Below the pieces are notes generated by a model. The model was given only the letters and a program-made list of their open reading frames with translations. It was not told where the DNA came from and made no database searches. Position numbers and translations under genes: made by a program. A DNA stretch of 64,000 nt from Pelagicoccus mobilis (GTDB lineage: Bacteria > Verrucomicrobiota > Verrucomicrobiia > Opitutales > Opitutaceae). Where the stretch lies: assembly GCF_016595505.1 (NCBI RefSeq), contig NZ_JAENIL010000005.1, positions 1-64,000 of the forward strand, given 5' to 3'. Shown one piece after another: positions 34,622-45,000 of this stretch; position 1 is the first letter of the stretch, and each line of letters starts with the position of its first letter.

Positions 34622-36100
34622 CTACTCGAAGCAAACTTCCAAGCAGAAGGCGTAATCACCCAATCGCTCGCTGCCAACCGTCACCGACAAGCCTTTCTCG
34701 CTGTCGACGAACGGAAGCGCTCCCTTGCCGCCCAGCATACGGACAGAAGCAATCTTGCCCGTTCTGTGTTCCGCTCCTTCAGAGAGCGACTTGATACATA
34801 CTTTCCCGCTCTTTGGCCAATCGAGCGCGATCACATAGAGACGCCCCTCCTTTTGCGTGAACCGGAAGTCCTTCGATGTGAACTCCTTGTTCTTGGCCTC
34901 GGTGTGATGCCCAACCTGAACTTCAGTTGGCCCTTCGCCAAAAGTCTTCCACGGCCGCGTTCCGTAGATCGCGTCGCCATTGATCTTCATCCACTGGCCC
35001 AGTTCTTTTAGGACCTTAACCTGATCCTCCGGAATTGTACCGTCAGCCTTCGGTCCAACATTCAGCAGCAAGCACCCGTTTTTGCTGACGATATCGATCA
35101 AATCGTTGATGATCGTATTCACCGGTTTGGTAATCCAATTGCTGATATGGCACCAGGAATTCACGCCAATAGACGTATCCGTCTGCCAAGTACGTTTCCC
35201 GATTCCAGCTAATTTACCTCGCTCGAGATCGTAGGTATGCGTACCGGCGGGGAAAGATTCGAAGTCATTGAAGTTCTTTGACTGCAAGCAGACGTGCTTT
35301 CCTTGGTCGATGCCCATGTTGTAGTAGTGAGCAGCCAATTTCTTATGCATCGGGCGAAACTCCTCGCGGTCCCAATAAAAGTCGAACCACAGGATATCGG
35401 GATGATAGCTATCCACAATGTCCGAGGTACGACGCCACCAAAGGTCGAGGAATTCATCGTCCACAGGGGCGTGCGGATCGGCATTCCAGCCATAGAGATC
35501 GCGGTACTGAGGGTCCGCCGTATCCCAGCCTTCCCGCTTGTTGTAGTAGCTCCAAAGGAACGCCAGGTGCGAGGAAGCGCCCATCTTGAGGTCACGCTTT
35601 TTTCCCTCTTCGAAAAGCTCTCCAAGGATATCTCTCTTCGGCCCCATTTCGACCGCGTTCCATGGCGTGTGATTGGAATGGTACATGGCAAAGCTATCGT
35701 GGTGCTCCGCAACGGGAACGACATACTTAGCTCCCGCTTCGACAAACAAATCCATCCACTCGGAAGGGTCGAAACGATCCGCGGTGAACATCGGAATAAA
35801 ATCCTTGTATCCAAACTCTTCCAACGGGCCCCAGTTCTCGACGTGATGCTGGTAAACATGATTGACCGGCTTGTCACCCGCACGTGGATCGTCATCCCAA
35901 GGTACCCCTGTCGGGCTCCAAACCTCTTTGTCCATGTACATGAGACGCGGATACCACTCGGAGCGGTAAGCAGGCACACTGTACGGTCCCCAGTGGACGA
36001 AGATTCCTAGCTTAGCATCCTTGAACCACTCGGGACACTCGTATCCGCTAAGTGATTCCCAATCCTCTGTGAAATAGTCTTTTTCTGTTTCTACACTCAT
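34622..36100 (-). CDS. GH29 alpha-L-fucosidase, no signal peptide
   Basis: 492 residues, GH29 family: KLGIFVHWGPYSVPAYRSEW, VAEHHDSFAMYHSNHTPW, GPKRDILGEL and nucleophile region DILWFDFYW (Asp240), then GCLLLNVGPKADG. It begins MSVETEKDYFTEDW with no export signal, so it probably works in the cytoplasm on imported oligosaccharides, unlike the GH29 proteins at 10040 and 38423. Its ATG overlaps the stop of the upstream sulfatase gene (ATGA), so the two are translated together and desulfation and fucose removal are probably consecutive steps. L-galactosidase activity is an alternative. Confidence 0.9.
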   Translation of the reverse strand: MSVETEKDYFTEDWESLSGYECPEWFKDAKLGIFVHWGPYSVPAYRSEWYPRLMYMDKEVWSPTGVPWDDDPRAGDKPVNHVYQHHVENWGPLEEFGYKDFIPMFTADRFDPSEWMDLFVEAGAKYVVPVAEHHDSFAMYHSNHTPWNAVEMGPKRDILGELFEEGKKRDLKMGASSHLAFLWSYYNKREGWDTADPQYRDLYGWNADPHAPVDDEFLDLWWRRTSDIVDSYHPDILWFDFYWDREEFRPMHKKLAAHYYNMGIDQGKHVCLQSKNFNDFESFPAGTHTYDLERGKLAGIGKRTWQTDTSIGVNSWCHISNWITKPVNTIINDLIDIVSKNGCLLLNVGPKADGTIPEDQVKVLKELGQWMKINGDAIYGTRPWKTFGEGPTEVQVGHHTEAKNKEFTSKDFRFTQKEGRLYVIALDWPKSGKVCIKSLSEGAEHRTGKIASVRMLGGKGALPFVDSEKGLSVTVGSERLGDYAFCLEVCFE

Positions 36101-37434
36101 CTGTCGTTGATTTTTGAAATCGCTTCATCAGTCCACCCATCCGCATGGGCTAGGCGACGCATCTCCGCTACTTCGTAGTTAATGACCTCCTCCAGCTCCG
36201 GAGTCCGACCGCAATCGCCAATCTCGTCCTGCCATTGCTCCAGTTGCTTGCGCATTGCCAGTAATCGCTCCTCGTATTCGGGACGCCCAGCCAGGTTGTT
36301 GAACTCGTAGGGATCGCGTTCGAGATCGTACAGCTCCTCGGCTGGTTTGATCGGATCAAAAAAGGTCGCCTGCTCAGGTGGCAATGCATCTTGCTCCGCC
36401 AATTTCCGCATGCGTCTTAAGCCGGGATATTTGTCTTCCTTATACAGATTGAATTGGGATCGCGGTTTCTCAGGCTGATAATTTCGGATGTACTTGTAGC
36501 GACCGTCCCGAACACAGCGCATCGGGTCGATTGTGCCGTCGCATCGATCGCGTCCTGAAAAGACTCGCTCTCTTGTCTTCGCACCTGCACCTGCGAAGGG
36601 AATTCCTTGCAACTCGGTGGGAACCTCTAGCCCGGCCAATGACAAAGTCGTAGCTGCTGCATCAATAGTACTCACCAGAGACTCAACCACGCTTCCAGCC
36701 CCCAGCCCGCCACCAGGCAAACGTACAATCATCGGCACATGGATGCCACCCTCGTAGAGGAACTGCTTGTCTCTGAACTGGGCCCGCCCGTGATCGGCAA
36801 AGTAGAAGACCATGGTATCGTCCGCCAGTCCATCGGCCTCGAGCCTTTGCAGGATTTCTCCGACTCGAGTGTCCAGAGCCTCCACCGAGTTCAGATAATC
36901 CGCATAGTCTCGTCGCACGATCGGATCATCGGCGTAATATGGAGGAAGTACGACATCTGCTGGATCGATCGGATGAGTAATCTCATCGGGAGATACGAAA
37001 TCACGGTGCGGCTCGGAGAGCTGAGCAAAGGCAAAGAAAGGCTGCCCTTCTTTTCGCTCGTTCCAATCTAGACTATCCCATTGGCGACCGTATTCAAAAT
37101 TCAGATCATGCGACTGCGATTCCACCGAGTCACCATTGACAAAGGTCGTGTGCCACCCCGCTTCGCGAAAGCGCTCGGCCATCGTCTTGACGCCCGGAGC
37201 GCGAAACCCGTCACCGCGATGACTCCGGTGATTGTGAGCTCCGATCGACTGAGGATACATTCCGGTATGAAATCCGGAGCGAGCCGGGCTGCACACGGGA
37301 CAAGTCGTGTAGGCTCGATCAAATCGAGTCCCCTCGCGAGCGAGCCCATCCAAGTTTGGGGTGTAAACTTGCGAATTACCGTAGCACCCGAAGTCGGGCG
37401 AAACGTCATGGTTCACAATCCAGAGTACGTTCAT
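36097..37434 (-). CDS. Formylglycine-dependent sulfatase (S1 family)
   Basis: 445 residues from the ATG at 37434, where the sulfatase fold starts (NVLWIVNHDVSPDFGCYG). The sulfatase signature CSPARSGFHTG contains Cys48, to be converted to formylglycine. Other landmarks are NHRSHRGDGF, DHGRAQFRDKQFLYEGGIHVP for metal and sulfate binding, and ELYDLERDPYEFNNLAG near the C-terminus. No signal peptide, so it acts in the cytoplasm or the export signal is missed. Coupled to the GH29 gene at 34622. It is divergent from the AraC regulator at 37559, sharing a 124-bp promoter region. The maturation enzyme is not encoded in this window. Confidence 0.92.
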   Translation of the reverse strand: MNVLWIVNHDVSPDFGCYGNSQVYTPNLDGLAREGTRFDRAYTTCPVCSPARSGFHTGMYPQSIGAHNHRSHRGDGFRAPGVKTMAERFREAGWHTTFVNGDSVESQSHDLNFEYGRQWDSLDWNERKEGQPFFAFAQLSEPHRDFVSPDEITHPIDPADVVLPPYYADDPIVRRDYADYLNSVEALDTRVGEILQRLEADGLADDTMVFYFADHGRAQFRDKQFLYEGGIHVPMIVRLPGGGLGAGSVVESLVSTIDAAATTLSLAGLEVPTELQGIPFAGAGAKTRERVFSGRDRCDGTIDPMRCVRDGRYKYIRNYQPEKPRSQFNLYKEDKYPGLRRMRKLAEQDALPPEQATFFDPIKPAEELYDLERDPYEFNNLAGRPEYEERLLAMRKQLEQWQDEIGDCGRTPELEEVINYEVAEMRRLAHADGWTDEAISKINDR

Positions 37435-37558
37435 GATTTGCTTTGTCTCAATCAGGGAAATGGGGTCGCCCAACTATAACATCCGCGAAGCCAGATTTCC
37501 ATGGTCATTGTTCTAGACTTTATGCAAATTAGTGATATTTCTTGAAATCCAAGCGGTC

Positions 37559-38332
37559 ATGAAATTCAAACTGGAAATCGATAAAGCTGAGTACATCCCC
37601 ATCGGGAACAGCTGGAATGGCAGCACCTACCTGAACCATTCATGGCGTTTCTATCACAATAATAGTTCGGGTACCGCGGTGACAATCGAAGGGAAACGTA
37701 TCCCGCTATCGCCCCAACGGTGCCAGATCCTCTCGCCCGGCACCCTATTCATCACAGATCAATCAAGAAACGTTACCCAATTCTATGTCCACTTCTCGGT
37801 AGTGCCCCCCTATGACCCAGCTCAACCTGGTCTCTTTGAAATCCCCTTTGATGGGATGCTTCGAGACCTCATCGAATCCGCCAAGCACAACATGTCTAAA
37901 AGTGACCTCCATCACTTTACTCCCCGTGGGCTGTCCTTGGTTTCCTCTATCTGCTGCTACGCCTTCGCGAAGCTTCCTGACACTGTCTTCGAGCCCGCCA
38001 AACTCGACCGACGTATCCAGCTTTCCATGCGCAAGATGGAGCAGAGCCCCCAACTACCGCACACCATAGAAAAGCTCGCCCAAGAAGCAGGGCTTTGCCG
38101 TGCCGCATTCATTCGTCTCTTCAAATCCCAGACCGGACGAACTCCCTACGCTCTTCTGAGTGAATTTAGAATCACAGAAGCAAAGGAGCTACTCGCCTTC
38201 AGCGATACCCCAATCGACATAATCAGCCAAAAAACCGGCTACCGAGACCGGTTCCATTTCTCTCGCCAGTTCAAAAGCAAAACAGGCCAAAGCCCCGCCG
38301 CCTACCGCAAGCGGAGCCAAACCCCAAGGTAG
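37559..38332 (+). CDS. AraC-family transcriptional regulator
   Basis: 257 residues from the ATG at 37559. The N-terminal half is a cupin-like sensor (RIPLSPQRCQILSPGTLFITD, VTQFYVHFSV). The C-terminal 100 residues contain the two AraC helix-turn-helices (IEKLAQEAGLCRAAFIRLFKSQ, IDIISQKTGYRDRFHFSRQFKS) and end GQSPAAYRKR. It is divergent from the sulfatase-GH29 pair and convergent with the GH29 at 38423, so it likely controls the surrounding fucoside/sulfatase genes. The effector is unknown. Confidence 0.9.
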   Translation: MKFKLEIDKAEYIPIGNSWNGSTYLNHSWRFYHNNSSGTAVTIEGKRIPLSPQRCQILSPGTLFITDQSRNVTQFYVHFSVVPPYDPAQPGLFEIPFDGMLRDLIESAKHNMSKSDLHHFTPRGLSLVSSICCYAFAKLPDTVFEPAKLDRRIQLSMRKMEQSPQLPHTIEKLAQEAGLCRAAFIRLFKSQTGRTPYALLSEFRITEAKELLAFSDTPIDIISQKTGYRDRFHFSRQFKSKTGQSPAAYRKRSQTPR

Positions 38333-38402
38333 AGCCCGCTGTCCCTAGCGGGCATCAATGGATTGGAATAGCATTTGTGGCCGTTAGGGACAACGGCCGC
38401 TA
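38330..38402. repeat. Inverted repeat with two hairpins between convergent genes
   Basis: Two stems, GCCCGCT/AGCGGGC (38334-38353) and GGCCGTT/AACGGCC (38379-38398), are themselves inverted copies of one another (TGTCCCTA against TTAGGGACA). The whole forms an approximately 25-base inverted repeat. It lies between the AraC gene and GH29 stop codons and may act as a bidirectional terminator. Confidence 0.65.
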
Positions 38403-38422
38403 CCCTTTAGGAAAGTCAAAAA

Positions 38423-39964
38423 CTAGCCCTTCACCCGCATCTTGTACATGAGGGCGATATCGGAATTAAACGAATCGCTAGACTCGATGTGAACTCCTTT
38501 GCCGTCTTGCGACCATTGGACTTTCTCCTTCGAGCCCACCAGTTCAACGGACTTCACTTTCACGCCCTCACCGACTGCCCCCTTTGCAAAGGACTCAAGG
38601 TCAATCACCTCGCCATCTTCGGGTTGAGCGAGCACAAAGGCGTAAACGTACTTACCATCTTTGCTTCGCGTGTAACGCTTGTCCTTGGAGGTGTAGACAT
38701 TCGTGGTCTTCATTCCTCCATGGTTCCCCTTCTCCCAACCGGTTGGGCCTTCACCGTGCACCTTCCAAGGGCGGGTCGCATAGATTCCTTCGCCATTGAG
38801 CTCCAGCCATTCGCCCATGCGAAGAAGTACATCCTTCTGGTTTTGCGGGATAGTTCCATCCGCCATAGGAGAGACATTGAGAAGCAGCACCCCATTTTTG
38901 GATACAATGTCAATCAGTCCATGCACCACCATGGAGGCTGGCTTTATCTTCAAGGTTTCGGTGTAGCTCCAGCTACCAAGACTGATCGTGTCATCACTCT
39001 GCCAAACATTCTCGGAAATTTCCGTTTTTCCGCCCTTCTCAATATTGAAAACAGCCGTCCCCTCGGGAAGGTCGTCCTGCTTAAAGGTAGTAACAACTTC
39101 CTGCCCCTTCTTAGCACCTTCCTTGTAGTAGTAACTCAAATACTCACGACGGTAGATTTCGGGAATCTTATCCAACCAGGCATCAAACCAGATGATGTCC
39201 GGATCGTAGTTGTCGATTACTTCCTTCAACTTCGGCAACCAAATCTCCTCTAGCCAAGTCAGCTCGTCCATCTGGCCGTACAACATCTGCAGATCCTTGT
39301 CGTCCGAGAGGGTCGGCATCCCCTCAACAGGAGGGAAATGGCTGTGGTAGAAGAATCGATGATGCGGGTACTCTTTCTCGTAGCTTTCCGGATGGTTCGG
39401 ACGCTGCAATTGGCGAGCGTGGTGGAAAGTCGCGATAAACTTCATGTCGAGGTCACGAATCGCGTCTGCGATTTCCCCGGTGATGTCTCGCTTCGGTCCC
39501 ATATCTACAACGTTCCAGGGGGAGGTTTCGGTATCCCACATTGCGAAACCATCATGGTGCTCGGCAACTGGACCCGCGAACTTCGCTCCCGCCTTTTTGA
39601 AAAGCTCCGCCCATTCTACCGGATCGAAATTTTCGGCCGTGAACATCGGCACGAAATCGTGATATCCGAACTCAGAGGGATGGCCGTAGGTTTTGACGTG
39701 GTGCTTATAAACCCAGCTATCGCTCAGATGCATGTAACGAGGATACCACTCTGTACCGAACGCCGGCACAGAATACACTCCCCAGTGGAAATAGATGCCG
39801 AGCTTGGAATCCTGGAACCATTCCGGCTCGTTTTCATAGGCCTCCATCTCGGACCAATCGAGTTTATACTCGGCTGGCTCATCTTCGCCCAACGCCGAAC
39901 TAAACGCGAAAGCGCTAAGACCTACCGCTAAAATTGCTTTTTTCATTTTCATATTTCTACTCAA
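38423..39964 (-). CDS. Secreted GH29 alpha-L-fucosidase
   Basis: 513 residues; the true start may be the Met at residue 5 or 7, giving the signal peptide KKAILAVGLSAFAFSSALG. GH29 signatures: KLGIYFHWGVYSVPAFGTEW, VAEHHDGFAMWDTETSPW, GPKRDITGEI, nucleophile segment DIIWFDAWL (Asp261), GVLLLNVSPMADG. Export implies action on the polymer or on oligosaccharides in the periplasm. A sulfatase gene lies 22 bases upstream in the same direction, so the two form an operon. It is clearly diverged from the cytoplasmic GH29 at 34622, suggesting different linkages. Confidence 0.92.
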   Translation of the reverse strand: MSRNMKMKKAILAVGLSAFAFSSALGEDEPAEYKLDWSEMEAYENEPEWFQDSKLGIYFHWGVYSVPAFGTEWYPRYMHLSDSWVYKHHVKTYGHPSEFGYHDFVPMFTAENFDPVEWAELFKKAGAKFAGPVAEHHDGFAMWDTETSPWNVVDMGPKRDITGEIADAIRDLDMKFIATFHHARQLQRPNHPESYEKEYPHHRFFYHSHFPPVEGMPTLSDDKDLQMLYGQMDELTWLEEIWLPKLKEVIDNYDPDIIWFDAWLDKIPEIYRREYLSYYYKEGAKKGQEVVTTFKQDDLPEGTAVFNIEKGGKTEISENVWQSDDTISLGSWSYTETLKIKPASMVVHGLIDIVSKNGVLLLNVSPMADGTIPQNQKDVLLRMGEWLELNGEGIYATRPWKVHGEGPTGWEKGNHGGMKTTNVYTSKDKRYTRSKDGKYVYAFVLAQPEDGEVIDLESFAKGAVGEGVKVKSVELVGSKEKVQWSQDGKGVHIESSDSFNSDIALMYKMRVKG

Positions 39965-39986
39965 AATTCGTATTCAAATACCAACG

Positions 39987-41792
39987 TCATCTCGCAAAGG
40001 TCGACTCCACCGATGGGTCCCGTCCATGAACAACTGGCCACTCGGCCTGAGGTAGTCCTAAACCTTCTCGAGTCTGCCACCCGTCCATCTCTCTACCGTC
40101 CTCGCGACAAACATAGGCGTAAAACGGACTGATAACCGACTCGCCACTCCGGTCACAAAAGATAGCGTCCAGTTCGAACTCCCCTTGATCAATCCTAATG
40201 CGAAAGGTCACTTCTAGGGTATCAGGTAGAATCTCGCTCTTCAGCTCCTCATCTCGAAAACGCAAACGCGCTTCGCACACATCAGCCGCTTGCCCAACAT
40301 AAGCATCCACAATCGCTTCATCAGCCTCAGCAGGCCAGCGCCTGAAGGAGATTTGATACCAGCCACTTTCCGCCACATCCATAACCCACTTACCAATCGG
40401 AGTCTCCTCTTGGTCAAAGGGTCGCAGAATGTGGGGCTGATTCCAAAACCCTTCACTCGTCCAATCGTGCGACTGCAAGCAAACCGGATTCGCTTCCGCC
40501 CTTCCCACAACCGGGAGTGACACGATGTGATGATCCTTGGATACATCTTCCCAAAAGGCTTCGTAGGTGGCTTTCATCGAAACCACTCGCTCTGGGTAGG
40601 AGCGAGACACGTCATTACGCTGCCCTCGATCCTTCTCTATGTCGTAGAGCTCTTCCTGCCCGACAAGACGCCATCCGTCTTCCACCACCGCGAAGAGTCG
40701 GTATTTTTCAGGATGATACACACGCTGACTCTCCACTACGAAACTGCGTGGCTCCCACTCCTCTTCCGAGTCGCGCAGCAAGGGCACGAGGCTCTTGCCA
40801 TCGAACTCAACTTGCGGGTCTTTCAGGCCACACAATTCGATCAATGTGGGCAGAAGATCGAAGTGGGCCGTGGCCGGAGCAACGTCTCGACCTCCGGAAA
40901 GGCCACCATTTGGCCAACTCATGAAAAAGGGCACGAGATGTCCACCATCCCAAACCTCGCACTTTCCTCCTCGAAGCTGCGCATTATAAATTTGGATACC
41001 TTGCTCCGTAACTGGCCCATTATCGCTAGTGAAAACAAGGATCGTATCATCGTAAACGCCTTGCTCCTTTAGAAAAGCGACGAGCTTGCCGAGGTTTTCA
41101 TCGATATTCTCGATCATCCCGTAATAGCCGGCCGTCTCGTCCTCGAGTCGTTCACCTTCGTGCTCATAGCCTCGAAATCGTTCGAAATTCCGTTCCGGAG
41201 CGTAGAATGGACCATGCGGAGCATTGGTTGTCACCCAAGTCAGGAAGGGTTGCTCGTCCTCGATACATCCCTGCATGAAGTCCAAGGACTGATCGAAAAA
41301 TACGTCCGTGCAGAACCCTTTGAACTGTTTCCATTCCCCGTTCACCTGATAGGTGTCATCAAAGTAGTCGTTGCCCCAATAGTCCGGTCCTTGCCCCACT
41401 CCGCCACCGCTATGGATCAAGGTTTCGTCAAACCCACGATCCTGCGGACGAAACGGGAACAAATCACCCAAGTGCCATTTTCCAAAAATCCCAGTCCTGT
41501 AGCCCGAGTCCTTGAACACCTCCGCCATTGTTGTCTCGCGGAGACGCATTTGGTGCCGCCCTAGGACAGTATGCCAAACACCAGTCCGGTCCGAATACCG
41601 GCCCGTCATCATGGCAGCTCGGGTCGGTGCACAAGTCGGATCGACATGATAATCCGCCAAACGAACCGACTCGGCGAACAACTGATCCACGTGAGGCGTC
41701 TTCAGGATCGGATGCCCCATGCAACTCAAATTCGCATAGCCCTGATCGTCTGTCATGACGATGATTACATTCGGTTGTTTTTCAGGAAGCAT
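39987..41792 (-). CDS. Formylglycine-dependent sulfatase with C-terminal beta domain
   Basis: 601 residues. NVIIVMTDDQGYANLSCMG gives the metal-binding Asp pair and CAPTRAAMMTGRY holds Cys54 for formylglycine. KWHLGD and FTSDNGPVTEQG are typical S1 motifs. About 160 extra residues at the C-terminus (SGWYQISFRRWPAEAD, VTFRIRIDQGEFELDAIF) form a beta-sandwich not needed for catalysis, perhaps glycan binding. No clear signal peptide at the chosen start. Co-transcribed with the secreted GH29 at 38423 and divergent from the FG-GAP gene at 42098. Confidence 0.92.
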   Translation of the reverse strand: MLPEKQPNVIIVMTDDQGYANLSCMGHPILKTPHVDQLFAESVRLADYHVDPTCAPTRAAMMTGRYSDRTGVWHTVLGRHQMRLRETTMAEVFKDSGYRTGIFGKWHLGDLFPFRPQDRGFDETLIHSGGGVGQGPDYWGNDYFDDTYQVNGEWKQFKGFCTDVFFDQSLDFMQGCIEDEQPFLTWVTTNAPHGPFYAPERNFERFRGYEHEGERLEDETAGYYGMIENIDENLGKLVAFLKEQGVYDDTILVFTSDNGPVTEQGIQIYNAQLRGGKCEVWDGGHLVPFFMSWPNGGLSGGRDVAPATAHFDLLPTLIELCGLKDPQVEFDGKSLVPLLRDSEEEWEPRSFVVESQRVYHPEKYRLFAVVEDGWRLVGQEELYDIEKDRGQRNDVSRSYPERVVSMKATYEAFWEDVSKDHHIVSLPVVGRAEANPVCLQSHDWTSEGFWNQPHILRPFDQEETPIGKWVMDVAESGWYQISFRRWPAEADEAIVDAYVGQAADVCEARLRFRDEELKSEILPDTLEVTFRIRIDQGEFELDAIFCDRSGESVISPFYAYVCREDGREMDGWQTREGLGLPQAEWPVVHGRDPSVESTFAR

Positions 41793-42097
41793 TCAGTAGG
41801 AGCCGTGCAGCGGCTTGGGAGTGAGCAAGGTTCCCTCCAAAGAGGGCAAAGCACAATTATAGCGCACCGCTCTCCAATCCCCGTGTGAGACGGGTAACAA
41901 AGTCTTTTGTACAAGTAACAAGCCTTTTCAAAAAGTGCCTGTATAAGAGCTTTTGTTACGAGGACGAAAGTACGGCCTCCCTAGCCATGCGCTAAGATTG
42001 GCGATACAACAGCGAATCCATCGAAAAATTCTCGAAAGCGATCTCGATCTAGCATTTTCTCGAATAAAGAACCCTACCCCTACCTTACCTTTGCTCA
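41793..42097. other. 305-bp divergent promoter region, sulfatase / FG-GAP gene
   Basis: No gene. It contains the GTAACAA repeats listed at 41894-41959. The part nearest 42097 is A/T-rich, with no obvious Shine-Dalgarno sequence before the ATG at 42098. Confidence 0.5.
41894..41959. promoter_or_regulatory. GTAACAA direct repeats, 21-bp spacing, plus inverted copy
   Basis: GTAACAAAG at 41894 and GTAACAAGC at 41915 are direct repeats exactly 21 bases apart. TTGTTAC at 41953-41959 is an inverted copy. Two helical turns between half-sites is the arrangement expected for AraC-type activators. Confidence 0.5.
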
Positions 42098-45000
42098 ATG
42101 AAGCTTAGCTTTGCTCTCTTTGCCCCAATTTTCCCCCTAGCTATCGCTCAGACCGATGGCCAAGAGTCAACTCGCCTCGCCCCCGCCAACTCCGGCACTC
42201 CCGGCTTCAGCCAAATCGAGCCACACACTGTCGGTATCGACTTCGCTGGGGCGCAGGCTCGCGAACAGCTCGACCGCACCCTCTACATCGAAAACGGTGG
42301 AGTCGCGACGGGAGACATCAACCAGGACGGACTACCCGATATTTTTCTCTGCGGACTCGATGGCTCCAGCCGCCTGTATACAAACTCTGGAGACTGGCAG
42401 TTTACTGACGCCTCGGATCAATTGCCCGAGCTTGCAAAGGAGCTCTATCTGAACGCCGCCACCTTCGCTGACTGTGACGGAGATGGCGACCTGGACCTCT
42501 TCTGCGGCAGCCTTCTGGAAGAAAACCTCCTCCTTCTCAACGACGGACAAGGGAACTTCAGTATCTCCGACAAAATCGATTGGGTGCGCTCCGATATCGG
42601 AGGAACCACATCCTTCGCGCTTGCGGATGTCGACCTCGATGGGGACCTCGACCTCTTTACCTCCCGCTACCTCAACACAGTGGCCCGCGACCGCCTCAGC
42701 GAGGAGGACCTGAACAAGCACCTCCAACCAGACATTGAGTTGGTGAAGGCGGGCAAATCTCCAAGCGAGCAATTCTCCGCCCGCTTCAGCCTACGTTTCG
42801 ACAGCGCCAACGGAACCGAAGTTTTTTCAATCGAAGAAAACGGTCTGCATGACGTGCTCTACCTCAACGACGGTACCGGGAAATTCACGCCCGCCTACGA
42901 TCGCTTCCTCGATGAATCAGGAGCCCCGCTCAAACGCCTTCCCGAAGAGTGGGGACTGACCGCGAGCTTTCGCGACGTGGATCAGGATGGGGATCCCGAT
43001 CTCTACGTATGCAATGATTTCAGTTCGCCCGACCACTTCTGGATCAACAACGGCGAGGGCTACTTCAGCCCCGTTGACAAACTCGCCATCCGCAGAACCA
43101 GCAATTCCTCGATGGGGGTCGACTTTGCCGATATCGATCGCGACGGACATCAAGACTTCTTCGTGGTAGACATGCTCAGCCGCAGCCACGCGCTTCGCAA
43201 AAAACAAATGGGTGAAATGGTGGTGACCAAGTCTTCGATCGGAAAAATCGATAATCGCCCGCAAATCATGCAGAACACGCTTCTCTTGAATCGAGGTGAC
43301 AACACTTGGACCGAAATCGCACAGTTTTCCGGAGTCAAAGCCTCCGAGTGGTCCTGGTCTCCTGCGTTTCTCGACATCGACCTCGACGGCTTTGAGGATG
43401 TAATCGTCACCACCGGTTCAATACGTGACTTCACCGACGCCGATGTGATCGCCCAAATAAAAGAAGAGGGCTACGAAACCCCGAGCGCCTATATCGCCCG
43501 CCAAGAACGCTACCCTCGCCTACCGATGCGGAACTTCATCTTCCGCAATCAAGGCGATCGCACGTTTAAGGACTACAGCGCAAAATGGGGCTTTGCCGAC
43601 AAAGCGGTATCCGGTGGGCTCGCCCTCGCCGACTTCGACCAAGACGGTGACCTCGACCTAATAATCAATAACACTGAGTCAGCTCCCGAGCTCTATCGAA
43701 ACAACGCTAGCTCTGACCGGATCATCGTGAGCTTGAATGGCCCAGAGGGCAACGAACACTCAATCGGAGCGAAGATCCGACTTCTTTCGAAGGAGGCTAA
43801 ACTCGGTCTCCGCGAGATCGTTTCCGGCGGCAGCTACGCGTCTAGCTCCGATACTAAAGCCTCCTTTCCAGCACCCTCGATTCCGCACTCCATAGAGGTT
43901 GAATGGCCAGACGGACGAATTTCGACACTCCCTTCCCCAAAGCCAAACTACCTGCACACAATCAGCCACGCTTCATCGCAGCCGAAAAACCAGCTCGATG
44001 CTATAAAGGCTCGTCCCATCTTCGAAGACATCAGTCGGCTCTTGAAACATGTTCACCACGAAGAGGAGTTTAACGACTTCGCAAGACAGCCCCTATTGCC
44101 CAATCGCCTTTCCCAACTCGGACCGGGTGTGACCTGGGTCGACATCGATAGTGATGGTTTGGATGAGCTTTTCGTTCCTAGCGGCCAAGGAGGCACCTTG
44201 GCATTAATCGCCAATCTGGGGCACAAGGGCTTCCGTAAGGTAGACAGCCTCCAAGCTCCCGTCGACCAGACTACGATCCTCGCCCAACCTGACGGCCGAG
44301 GGAATACGAATTTCATCTTGGGCATGTCCGGCTACGAAGGCGAGAATGTCTCCCCGGTACTCCCTTTCAAATTTCAAGCGGAATCAGGTTGGAAACTTGG
44401 AGAAGCCTTCTCCCCTATCACGGACGCTAACGGCCCAATGACCCAAGCTGACATCGACCAAGATGGAGATCTCGACCTATTCGTGGGCGGCCGCGTGATC
44501 CCAGGACAGTACCCGCGAGCGGCCACATCTCGGGTTTACAAGAACGAGAACGGAAAGTTTGAATACGATGCGGTTGTAAGCGAATCATTCGAGCAAGTAG
44601 GTCTGGTCAGCAGCGCTACCTTCGCCGATCTCGACAGCGATGGAGATCAGGACCTCGTTCTCGCCATGGAATGGGGACCTGTCCGTGTATTTGAAAATAA
44701 TGACGGAATATTTGCCGACAAGACTCAGGAACTCGGTCTTGCGAATGAAACCGGCTGGTGGAATGGAGTCGCAATCGGCGACCTAGACCGCGATGGCCAA
44801 CTCGATATCGTCGCCACAAATTGGGGACGTAATAGCAAGTACGAAGGCAGCTACGGATCGAAGAAAGGTCCTCTGCAGATCTACTATGGCGATGTGGATG
44901 GCAACGGGGTCGAAGACATCATCGAGGCCCACTATGATACACAAATGGCCTGTACCGTTCCTGAGCGAGGTTTCAGCTGCTCCAGCCGTGCCATGCCTTT

